This document shows, one piece after another, positions 54,658 through 64,000 of a stretch of DNA of 64,000 nt; the stretch's first letter is position 1; the number at the start of each line of letters is the position of its first letter. A model generated the notes under the pieces. That model did not search any database, was not told the DNA's origin, and worked only from the letters and a program-made list of their open reading frames with translations. The stretch is from Clarkia xantiana subsp. parviflora. Its lineage: Eukaryota; Streptophyta; Magnoliopsida; Myrtales; Onagraceae. The stretch lies in the NCBI GenBank assembly GCA_036873135.1, contig JAPTYO010000005.1, positions 13,308,166 through 13,372,165 on the forward strand, in the 5' to 3' direction. A program made the position numbers and the translations under genes.

Positions 54658-55060
54658 AGACAACTACCTCACTCTAAGTGTGTATATCCTGTTTAGGATT
54701 CACTCTAAATGTGTATATCCTGTTTAGGATTCACTCTAAGTGTGTATATCCTGTTTAGGATTCACTCTAAATGTGTATATCCTGTTTAGGATTCACTCTA
54801 AGTGTGTATATCCTGTTTAGGATTCACTCTAAATGTGTATATCCTGTTTAGGATTCACTCTAAGTGTGTATATCCTGTTTAGGATTCACTCTAAATGTGT
54901 ATATCCTGTTTAGGGTTCACTCTAAGTGTGTATATCCTGTTTAGGGTTCACTCCTCATGACGGAAGTTCTCTGTTTAGACAACTACCTCACTCTAAGGGT
55001 GTATATCCCGTTTAGGGTTCACTCAAAGTGTGTATATCCTGTTTAGGGTTCACTCTTTAT
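54658..55060. repeat. 31-bp tandem repeat with alternating variants in Tat-J
   Basis: About twelve copies of CACTCTAAGTGTGTATATCC plus TGTTTAGGATT. Over the first nine copies the word alternates strictly AAGTG, AAATG, AAGTG, AAATG, so the real unit is a 62-bp dimer. The last copies have GGGTTC in place of GGATTC and are interrupted by a CTCATGACGGAAGTTCTCTG phrase. Lies between the 3' ends of gag-pro and the antisense gene. Confidence 0.92.
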
Positions 55061-55957
55061 AACGGAAGTCCTCTTATTAGACGACAATTCCGTACCACAG
55101 ACTTTCAAAGCCGTGATGTGTGATTCCTGGACGCAGAAAACATGCATCACAATTCATACTCTCAAAAGTGCTACATGGTCCCTGGACGCAGGAATCATGT
55201 ATCACAAACATCTTTACCAAATATCTTGTCAAATACTTTATAAAATGCTTTATGTGTCAAACTCATTTCCAAAAATTTTGACAACACGATTTTTTGGATG
55301 TATCACATTCAATGTCAAAATATTTTTTCAAATATTTTACCAACACCCCTTTTAGGATTCGCAAAATGCTTCTTCCAAAACCAAACTGTTTTGAAGTATG
55401 CTTCCCCAACGCGGGTTGATACACGCTGGCAGGTGCGCACCCTGTTTAAAACTCGTAAAATTTACAAGTCGGGTCTTGTACAACGTCGCCTTAGAGTGGA
55501 ACTAAGAGACGGTATAAACTACTATCTTGCTTAGCTAAGATAACACCCTTCAAACACACTACTTGTTGAGATATATTGCTATACGCAAAAATACTTGGCA
55601 GGTCGCAACACATATAGCGGTAAGCTATTCAGGAAAGAAAGGCAATATGCATAAGGCATCATGCAAACAATCAGGAGAACTTTTCAACTTATTAACCAGG
55701 ATGTGGCTATTAGTCACGCCTGCGGGGACTAGGCCAACGCTACTAGTCATCCACATTCAGTAAACACAGTAAGTGATAACGGTATGAAATATTACTAACA
55801 AGTTATCATGCAAACTGCTATGTATAAAACAGGTCCATGCGACGAAGTTCGAAGCGAACAAGTCACAAACAACAACTCCAACAAGTTTCTAAAACATAGA
55901 AGCTGGGGGGCAGACTGGCTCACATACGAGTTCAACACGTCGAAAAGATGACACAAA
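55061..55957. other. Non-coding DNA between repeats and antisense gene of Tat-J
   Basis: Contains a short duplication (CCTGGACGCAG with CATGTATCAC or CATGCATCAC) at 55120-55205; nothing else recognised. Confidence 0.5.
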
Positions 55958-57715
55958 TCAAAGAAGTCCATCATCCCTGACAGGGCTGAGTGGAACAGGC
56001 AAATGTTGCACGCTAGTGCCACCACCATCTTCTCCAAACAAAAACGCAAAATCAGATGTTGCAGCATCTAAGCGACGAAGCTCGGCAACTTGCCTAACAG
56101 CAGACTCCGCATATGGCCCCAACCTGTCAAAAGGAAAGCCAGGAGCAAGAATACTCACTCTATGAATAAAATCCTCAGCATACTCGCTGAGCATAGGAGT
56201 GGCCTTCGCTCTAGCAGCAGTAGTAACTGCACTATCAAATCCAGGAGTCGAAGAGAACTTGCTAAGTCCTTCTTCAATGCCAGCCTTCATCTCTGCCTCT
56301 CGAACTTTCCGGCAGGCAACCTTGTGCTTGCCTACGTTATCTGAAATCGCCTTCTCAATGGCGGCATTCTCGGATTCAAGCTGAATAACGCTGGCATGAT
56401 CAGCCTCATAACGAGCATCAAAGTCCGTCTTCTTCAAGGAAAGACGACGCACTTCATCCTGGGCACCCTCAAGCTCTTTGGACAAAGCGGCAGCTATGTC
56501 AGCAATGGCACGGTTCTCCTGAACAAGCTCTAGCATGAAAGAGGCCATATGCACCACGTCGGAAACAACCTGAGAATAAGGACACAATAAACATATATAT
56601 TCGGGGGCAACGAACATAGCAAAATAAAATAAAGAGATACTAACTGGAGCAAATTCAGACAGTGATCTCTCAACAAATGTTCGCGCCTCCTCGTCGCTCG
56701 AGGGCCGGACAACTCGATCTCCAGGAGGAATGGAGCGACGAAGAACACGCACACCAACTTCAGGCATGCTCAGCTGGGAGTCCTTTGGAAAAGTAACACC
56801 TCCCGCCACGTACGGCATCCACCTATCATCTGAAATATCTCCATCCAAAGGACGAAGCAAATCTGCACGTCCAAGCGGTAGGACCACTACATGTAAAACA
56901 GGCAGCGTTATGCAAAAACCAAGTATAAAGCATATAAGGGTATAGAATAAAATGTCCAACTTATACCAGAAAGAGGAAAACGCTCCACCTCGATCCGCTC
57001 CTTCGAGCGGGGGGCAGCCAACACATCCTCGCTACCACCAACTCCCTTCCCTTTATGACAGGAAGGAGTTGGAACGGTCGCAGTAGTCTTCGGACGCTTT
57101 GAACCGCTCGAAGAACGCGTCCCAGTGGTGGACCGTTTAGAAGAGTCTGGTGCAGCAACAACGCGATCAGTGACAAGCGCCGTACGACCTGCAAGTAACA
57201 TGAAAAGTTACAACCCGATCAAGAAAATAAAAGATTGCTCCTTCAGGAAGCTATCTACCTGTGCCGCGTCCAGAAGCCGCTGATACTCCGGAAGCAAGTG
57301 GGGGAATGATCCTCCCGCTAGAAGCAATCTTACGAGCGGCCGCCGTCTGCAAAGACGAGCTTTTTCCGTCAAACCAACCTACAGTGCAACACGGAAAAAG
57401 TTACAAAAGTGATCAAACATACCGAAACTGCAGAAGGGAGCACGTGGATCCCAGCATCGATCAATTCTTGATCAGACGCACGCAGTGAGCAAGTGAAGCT
57501 ACGCGATTGTTGACAACGGTATATCCGTTTTATCACTTCTCTATCCGACGGGGAAAGCTCCCGAAAAGTAGGTGCAGGATCCAACTTCTGAATATACTCA
57601 ACATCCCAAGTCGTCCCCGCATCATGAACAAAGAAATAATGATGTTTCCAATGATCGGCAGACCGATCCGCGGTAGCGACTAATCGGTAACTGGGATCCC
57701 ACTTGGCTTCCCCAG
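55958..57715 (-). CDS. Tat-J antisense gene, five exons visible, 5' end removed by Tat-L
   Basis: Minus-strand exons: 57715-57423 (cut at its 5' side by Tat-L), about 57378-57259, 57188-56967, 56886-56645, 56569-55958. The last three junctions keep frame with GT/AG sites. The first junction (donor 57422) is in a phase that does not fit the nearest acceptor, as in intron 2 of the Tat-H gene; an in-frame acceptor CAG lies about 25 bases further in. Exon 1 matches the Tat-H N-domain (HHYFFVHD against KKYYFFIQH). The last exon is a coiled coil ending APGFPFDRL. Function unknown; conserved organisation suggests purifying selection at least until recently. Confidence 0.77.
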
Positions 57716-58677
57716 TGTTAGGTTATGAGGTCTCGGTCAACGGGGTGTCGGCTTTGATCTCGCTTCCTATGGGGGATGTGTGTGATCCGGTCTTTTCAAG
57801 TCGTTTTTCCTTCGCCTATGTCCTTCTTCCTTCGGTTCCTTCTCTTCTTCTCTCCCTTTGCCCTGCAAAAGGGGCAGTACCAGACACGGAGGAGGGGGGG
57901 TGGTGCCTGGTGAACCCTCTCCGATGCCTAAGTCAGAACTATATTTCTAGAGAGATAAAGCTAGAGAGAAGTCAGAGCTAAAATATCCAATTAGCCAAGA
58001 TGATCAAATGAGTTGTGAAGGTGGGGTATTTATAGGCAACGGTGTCATTAAGGTGGCTTAATGACATCGTTAACCTCTAAACACAATTAATTAACCTTTA
58101 AGTATATAATTAAGACCTTAGGATTCGGAGGAGGTAGGCAGACTGGACCGAGCATGGGCGTCTGAGAGGGGTGTCGGGACCCTTGGGGGGGGAGGAATCC
58201 GACCCCCAAGGGTAGGGGTTGGGTGAGGGCACCCAACCCCTCCTAGGGAGGGTGGGGTTGGCCAACCCCATCCCTCCTAGGAGGGATCGGGTCAGCCGAC
58301 CCGATCTCTCCTAGGAGAGATCGGGTTGGCCGACCCGATCTCTCCTAGGAGAGATCGGGTCGGCTGACCCGATCTCTCCTAGGAGAGATCGGGTTGGCCG
58401 ACCCGATCTCTCCTAGGAGAGATCGGGTTGGTCCACCCGATCTCCCCTAGGGGAGATCGGGTTGGCTGACCCGATCTCCCCTAGGGGAGGTCGGGTGTGG
58501 CCACCCAACCTCACCTAGGTGAGTCCTTCGTTGTCGGACGGGCGCTTCGGCCCCGTCCGAGCCGTTGGTGTTCTCGCGAAGTGTCCGGATTGAAGTTTCG
58601 ATTTGCAATCATAAATGGGACGATAAAAATACAACGGTTCGGAAGTCAACGGGTTCAAATTGGGCGTATATCCATCA
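57716..58677 (-). repeat. 3' LTR of Tat-L
   Basis: 962 bp. Same LTR as Tat-K in reverse, ends TGTTAGG/CCATCA. The extra length over Tat-K (962 against 859 and 825) is about three and four palindrome units of 34 bp. Confidence 0.9.
58205..58520. repeat. Expanded palindrome array in the Tat-L LTR
   Basis: Nine CCTAGG-centred hairpin units in a row, among them four of the GATCTCTCCTAGGAGAGATC type that is single in Tat-K. Confidence 0.9.
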
Positions 58678-58691
58678 CATGCCCCCGAGTC
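58678..58691 (-). other. Polypurine tract of Tat-L
   Basis: Minus strand GACTCGGGGGCATG, identical to that of Tat-K, next to the LTR. This proves the LTR is the 3' one and that the element body extends to the right. Confidence 0.85.
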
Positions 58692-59084
58692 AACCAATGG
58701 CCTAACCCTTGATTGACTCTATTTTAGGATGGTATGACACGCGCAATTTGAAACCGGGATTTTACCTTCTTTGTCTGAATGCCTGCTTACCCATGGATGC
58801 GTGCCTCTGACTCTGCCCCCTGTCTAATGAGATAGAGGAGTTGTAATCGTCAGAGCAGGACGGACGTGTGCCTAGGCACGCGTCCGTCTGAGGCGGGAGT
58901 AATAAACTTATCTCTGCTACAGGTGTATACTCGAAAAATACAAACTTGCACAGGGATGTGATACGAATGCAACTAAATAACTTACGCTTCAATTTCGTGC
59001 CGGGATAAGTCTAAGTGAAGAAAAATTTCAATTTTGGTCCGGAATTTTTCTAAGTATGGGATACTAGAAAATATGCCTATAGGA

Positions 59085-59405
59085 TGTTAACTAGGAGTGA
59101 ACATGGACATATCATGAACATGAGGATGTGTACTAGCATACATGCAAGTAGGAACATAAGGATGGGAGTGAGTAGAGACATGCTGCGATTGTAGTCATGA
59201 ATGTATGCATGAATATATGGCGGCCACGTGTATGGACGTCTAAATGTTTGAACACATGGGAGTGTGTATGTGAGCATGCATATGAGTGCAAGCATGAACA
59301 TGTATGTATGCATGGACGGGTTGTGAGTATGAGCATGAGTGATGACATTGATGTACCTGTAGATGTTAGTCATGAATATGAGCATAAGTGCAAAGGTGAG
59401 AGCAT
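59085..59405. repeat. Cryptic ATGAGCATG-type simple-sequence region
   Basis: Loose repetition of ATGAACATG, ATGAGCATG, GCATGAATAT over 300 bp. No regular period. Frames are open on both strands as a by-product. Confidence 0.6.
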
Positions 59406-59798
59406 AGACCTCTCCTTTACTTGAGAGTGGGAACTCTGTCACTCAATGGGACACAACGTTCCGCCTCCCTCATACTAGCGTGAGCATTGTCCATTAATCT
59501 CGACCTTCGGCACGTGTAACATTTCTCCTTCATTCGTTGGAGCGTGTGTATAGCTCTTGACCTTTACCCTGCAATTTGTTCCCCATAAAAGTGAGGGTGA
59601 AAAAGATTACAAGCTTTCTTCTTACCGCCACGAGCGAAGGGGTCTATTGACATGTGTTAAGGGTTGACCCTTCCTTCGGATGTGCTGGAGCGTTGCTCCA
59701 TTTGGGGAAACTGAAAGTTCGCCCTCTTCCCTTGGTGTTAAGGTTGCCCCCGTAGTAGGCGTATCTCGCCCCTCCATGAGTAAGGGTCGATCTTTGCG

Positions 59799-60533
59799 TT
59801 GGTTGCTCGTATAGATGACTCACTTTTTGGGAAGCTTTCTTCTTCAGACAAGGAGACCGTTGAATCAGATGAGAGGGAAGGACCCTCTAGTTCTGCTTAT
59901 CAGACCAAGAAATTTTCTAAGTCAGGAGTGACTGCTAATGCTTCCAGTATGTTCTTTTTCCCTTCTTTTTTCTTTGTGATATACTTATGATTGTTCTCAT
60001 GCTGCTTCCTTCTTGTTGTTAGAACGTTCTTCCCTGGTTACCGAATGGTTCTTGTGGTGGGTGAGAGTTCAAGTCAATCTAAATCCAAGGCACGGAAACC
60101 TGACTCTGAGGTCGGGCCCTCGGCTGCCAAGGAGAAGGAAACCGCGAGAGGCTCTCCTTCAAGTGCCCCCTTGCTGACTCCCTCCCATGATAAGGAGGTA
60201 GTGGTTGAAGAGGCGCCCTCTTTGCTTGACAAAAGGGAACAACCTGTGGCTGGCGATGGGGTGATCATAGGTCTTGATGTCTCTTCTCTATCCCCTGCCC
60301 CCCAGCCGAGGGGCCGAGTCTCAAGTTTATTTCATCTTCATATAGATTTGACGACTTTTGAAGGTGTCTTTGTCTTTCCTATGGGTTATGTTATTAACCC
60401 CTGCGTTGAAGTTTTTTCTTTTGGTGACGGGTGTGATCATCATCTTACACTGAGGTTCCCCTCTCTTGCCATGGCTCTGATTAAGATAGCAAATTCTTGC
60501 TTTGGAGTTTGGTGGAGACTGCTCTTGAATTAG
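59799..60533 (+). pseudogene. Tat-L antisense gene remnant
   Basis: 59799-59946 reads DDSLFGKLSSSDKE and ends at a GT donor (GCTTCCA/GTATGTT). An AG acceptor at 60021-60022 leads into RSSLVTE, which parallels RTALVTD at the start of the third visible Tat-J exon, with the same intron phase. A frameshift soon after moves reading to a frame rich in Ser/Lys (ESSSQSKSKARKPDSE) and then Glu, as in that exon. Similarity fades beyond about 60300. Relic of the same antisense gene. Confidence 0.6.
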
Positions 60534-60540
60534 CCTTTAC

Positions 60541-61850
60541 TAGTGTCGTAGTTGTGATCGTTGTGGGGATCGTTTTGTTATATGCCCTCAATAGTGCTTG
60601 TCGTGATTCTTTTCTTCATGGTTGATTTCGTGAGATATGGAGGTTGTCTTCATAATGAGGACTTCTCCTTCCTGGTATCACCCAGTGGGTTGAAATATGA
60701 GTGCCTCCCTTTGATGGTGGGTGTTGCCCATGTGATATGGTTTCCTCTATTTTTGGAGGGATGTGTTCGCGGCTACCCCTTCTTGTGCTAATGGGCGTTT
60801 GTGAGGAGGGCATGTTGTGACTGGTGCCCCCCTTGCATACCAATGCCAGATGGGATCCTTTGGCGGGCTTGGCCCTAAGATGCTTAGTGGAAGGTTGTAG
60901 TAGGGGTAATCATTTGTGACCTTCATGGTAGTTCCTCTATAGGATGTTGGGAGTGCTCGACTTATTTTTGTAACCGAGCCTTCCATCTTGTGATCTTTCC
61001 CAGAAACTTGACCTTATAGGTGTTCTTTGGGATTGAGGAATCTGTTGCTTGTGCATCTCTTGATTGGCGACGGCCTTTTACTGATTCTTCTAGTGGTCCA
61101 CCTGTGTATATATATATATCACGGAGCCCGAAGGCGTCCGGTATGGTCATTCTTGGAAAACATGTTGATGTTAAGTATCATAATCTACTCCTTTTAGGGA
61201 GTTGACTTGTTATGCAGTTAAATTAAATAAGAGGATATGGGAAGGATATGGGTGTGGGGTGTTGAAATCCCCTGCTTCCTTGGTAATGTAACTGTTTTCC
61301 TCCATTAGTCTGTGTGTATTCCTTCCACTTGAGGAATATAAGGTCGCATCCTTGTAAGGCGGACTAGGTGGAGGTGTATCCTTCATGTATGCTATGTGCG
61401 ATCTCACTTTACTACGTCTCTCCATGAGACTTCCCATTGTACTAGCTATGTGTTAACGTGGTGTGGTACTCTATGAGTCCCCTGTTCAAATCCTTGTCTT
61501 TTCAACTCCTCCCCTGTCCTAGGGGGATGTGTGCCAAGGGTTGTCATGCATAAGGGGTTTGGACCTGTCGTGCTGTATCATGGGTAAGTGGTTGCCTTGT
61601 TGTGTTGTTGGGACTATGTCCTTCCCTTAGTGTGGTGTATGTCCCTGTTGGGGTACTTGGTTGAATCCATTCCTCCTTGGAGGTCTTGCCTGTCTATCTG
61701 CCCCCAGAGGGGTGTATGCCCTGGCGTCCTGTTGTGTCTGTTGCTGTCTTGGAGGCACAGACTGCTGCCTTCCCCCTGGGGGTGGCCTTTGGTTGTCTCT
61801 CCTTTGTTCTCCTTTGGTTGCCTTTGGCCAGCGGATCTTTATGATTTCAC
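60541..61850. other. Unassigned retroelement-like DNA
   Basis: Pyrimidine-rich on the plus strand with many short frames. The minus frame 61917-61627 is Gln/Pro/Arg-rich and might be part of a gag tail, but I cannot place it. Nothing certain. Confidence 0.35.
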
Positions 61851-61988
61851 AAAATAGCCAGGAGACACAACCACACTTAGAAAGCTCATCCAAAATAATG
61901 GAATACACTTCCATCAAAAACCCTCAAGGACACCAAGCCTAGCAAAGGAAGAACGGTGACACCATCATCAAGCTTTTAAAAAAAGGAT

Positions 61989-62120
61989 ATGGAAAACATA
62001 GTATTTCCACACAAGGATATGTTAGTAATAAGAGAGGGAATCACCAACTTTGACATGAAGAGAACCATAGTACATGAAGGGAGTCCGTCAGACATCTCCC
62101 ATGACCAACCATTGATGATA
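61989..62120 (+). pseudogene. Relic retroelement protease region
   Basis: The frame from 61989 (MENIVFPHKDMLVI, then NFDMKRTIVHEGSPSDI) parallels the Tat-K protease start (MEHVLPDNKDALVI, then DMDIGRILIDSGSSPNI). The catalytic DSG is HEG, so it is inactive. Orientation is opposite to Tat-L, so this belongs to another element. Confidence 0.5.
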
Positions 62121-64000
62121 CTAGAGAAGAGTCAGGCATACCTAATACCAAGGGACCCCCCTACTAGTAAAGGTGGTCAGAACATCAACACACCCATTAG
62201 GGACACGGCACTGCAAATGAACCAGGAAAAGGATGGAACAAGTATCCTTACAAGTATCCTTGCATTTATCCTTGCAAAAATTAACTCCGTAGAAAAGAGG
62301 TCATCTAATAGATGACTATGTCTCTGTTCTCAAAATATGATCCTAACCCGGAGATCCTTGGACTCCGTACTATGTATGTAATGAATAACATGTTCATCAG
62401 ATATAGGTACAAGAAGATGCAAGACAGCGCCATGAAGATTAGGCGCATACCTCTACCAAGTACGACACATTGGAGTGTTCATAAACGCTCCTTCCCCATC
62501 TCACAAGAAAGGAAGGCAACCAACGATACAAGTCCTAATAGAATAAACATCAGTAGAAAATCCGGTCATTGAAGTCATGCACCAAGAGAGAAACTCTAAA
62601 GATGCAAGATTGGCAAAAGAGATAGTGCAACAACTAGAGTAGGAAAAAGGAGATACATCTCCTATCAAGAGCCTTAGGGCAGGATAATAGTTCTACAAGA
62701 TCAACCAAATAAGAGCTCTAAAGCTTGGGGAGTAAGGTTTCAGGATCGACCCTCGCACTAGATGCACATCCCGATCAACCACCTTGTCTGCAAATGATAA
62801 GACATTTGACTCTGGCATCCCATCAAGAGGAGAACCCCGATAAAAGGGGCACTAGAAAAATATCCCGCCTCTAAGGCCATACGCCGAATACATGATGAAT
62901 GACGGTTATGACAAAACAAAAAAGGAGGGACTTGTCAGCTCAACACACCTCAAACACGTATACGTACGCAATACAAAGGCAGTCTCTAATGAAGCTATCC
63001 AACAAGGAATAGCCAATACGGGGGCAAACCCATGGAAAATCATGGAGCATCACTTGCAAACCTAAAGGAAAACATCCTTTTTAGGTTCAGGTCCTAATTC
63101 AAAAGAAGTCTATAACCAAGATTCAAGGTGGGAGGAGCATGACCAGTGGAACACCCCCTAAGGGCATCGAAGAATACTCCAGTGTGAAGGAAAAGGCAAG
63201 GCACTCTAAGTGCCACAACACTCCAAGAAGATACAACCCGATCAGACCCCCACACCCCCATGCACGAGCAAAGAGCATGGATCAGATTGACTAGTCTGAA
63301 ACACACCTACGAGATTAACAACTCAAGACACCATTCTATGAAAGAGCTCTTCAACCTACACAAGGAAAGGGGGGAAAAAAATTTACAAGCCCCCCTAGGA
63401 TACAGACATTGCCACATCCTAGTTACCAAGAGAATGAAATCCACCCCCACCCACCCAAAGCAAAAGCCCTTCCACCCAACCTCCAAAGACACATCCGACA
63501 AAGGCATCATTTAGACCATGCCTGTGACTGAAACAAGCAAGCATGAGAAAGAGTAAATCCTACAAGGGACACTCATCGCATTCAAACAAGCAGACAAGGG
63601 AGCCCCGAGCATAAGGGGTACCCAACCAAGAAAATGAACGAGGGGCCTTCAACGGCCAAATATGAAAGGCGGTGTGACCACCAAGCAACTTGGGGGGCAC
63701 CAAACGAATAAGTGCTTGGTAGTCCACCTAAATGTAAAAGAAGAGATTAGAGGCAGAAGATCACAAGAACATGCAATACCACTTTTCCTAGAAGAGGTCA
63801 CATAGAGGAAAACATCCTCAACTCCCTATACGAACTCGTCCTAAGTTGGCAACACACAAACATCGCCCTCGAGAGGTGATCTCCCACATTAAAGGAAAAG
63901 CGTGACAACAAGCAATATCGTAGAAGGAGAAGTCAAGTAAAGACTCGAAAAGCATACCAAAAATGCACCATGCATGAGAAGGGACACAACATAAGGTAAC
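62121..64000 (+). other. Degraded, unassigned DNA to window end
   Basis: Short frames only (62312-62572, 63260-63514). No RT, integrase or LTR end is recognisable. A GGGGGCAAACCC at about 63020 and CTTGGGGGGCACC at about 63690 resemble polypurine tracts, but no LTR follows that I can identify. Confidence 0.35.

Larger units (their letters stand above)
40507..57715 (+). mobile_element. Tat-J: Gag-protease element with antisense gene, split by Tat-K
   Basis: 5' LTR 40507-41238, primer-binding site, gag-pro frame (41289-41529 continuing at 51012-53908), tandem repeats, then an antisense gene on the minus strand cut at 57716 by Tat-L. There is no RT, RNase H or integrase. The 3' LTR should lie to the right of the window. 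Its Gag is homologous to that of Gypsy-E. Confidence 0.83.
57716..60540 (-). mobile_element. Tat-L: 3' LTR and 3' region of a Tat-K-type element, runs right
   Basis: Minus-strand element. Its LTR (57716-58677) and the 3' region that precedes it (58678 to about 59070, matching 50181 to about 49790 of Tat-K) are clearly homologous to Tat-K. Further right lie remains of the antisense gene, here on the plus strand. It is inserted in the antisense gene of Tat-J. I cannot fix where Tat-L ends; no pol is seen on the minus strand up to 64000. Confidence 0.75.

Noticed and set aside
54658..55060. Regular repeats that could suggest a CRISPR array
   Set aside because: Units are contiguous 31-bp tandem copies with no unique spacers, in plant retroelement DNA.
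59085..59442. Opposed frames in the ATGAGCATG-rich region as coding
   Set aside because: Low-complexity composition opens both strands; residues are Met/His/Tyr-rich noise without a homologue.

Overview
This is plant nuclear DNA made almost entirely of nested LTR retrotransposons. Three things point to a plant: Ty1/copia and Ty3/gypsy Tat-lineage coding domains, primer-binding sites of the plant types (TGGTATCAGAGCC and TGGCGCC), and spliced antisense genes inside the gypsy elements. I see no convincing host gene, rRNA or tRNA gene. The species cannot be fixed from the sequence. Element letters below are mine.

Left block (1-12640) is one Ty1/copia family inserted into itself. Copia-C (plus, 2068-10504, flanked by ATTAA) sits in the leader of Copia-A (minus; 1959-2067 and 10505-11874). 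Copia-B (minus, runs off the left edge, ends at 1958) is also inside Copia-A. Copia-A in turn sits in the leader of Copia-D (plus; 11875-12640 is what remains on the right). B and C lie head to head and form an inverted repeat of about 2 kb arms with a 109-bp spacer. All coding in this block is broken.

Middle block: 12641-15286 is AT-rich DNA with local repeats and a possible DNA-transposon end. Gypsy-E (plus, 15287-33629) has two LTRs and a broken gag. A foreign insert, G (16350-30699, minus, apparently a solo LTR of about 1.9 kb), splits that gag. G was itself hit by Tat-H (minus, 17194-28841, TSD GTCTA, LTRs almost identical) and by an 823-bp foldback element (29537-30359). Tat-H carries gag, protease, reverse transcriptase, two RNase H domains and integrase on the minus strand. 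Convergent to these, on the plus strand, is a four-exon antisense gene with its own TATA box.

Right block (34425-64000) is a chain of Tat insertions open to the right. Tat-I (34425 on, broken gag-pol) is hit at 40272 by a second copy, Tat-I2; its LTR is hit at 40507 by Tat-J. Tat-J's gag is split at 41530 by Tat-K (41530-51006, TSD CGAGC), and its antisense gene is cut at 57716 by Tat-L (minus). Tat-J encodes one long open Gag-protease frame in which a second Gag-like module stands where pol should be. Tat-K encodes a nearly intact protease-RT-RNaseH-integrase frame but has no gag. The two are coding complements, and both keep a spliced antisense gene and a tandem-repeat block between the convergent genes. 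The last 3.5 kb is degraded retroelement DNA, including a relic protease region near 62000.
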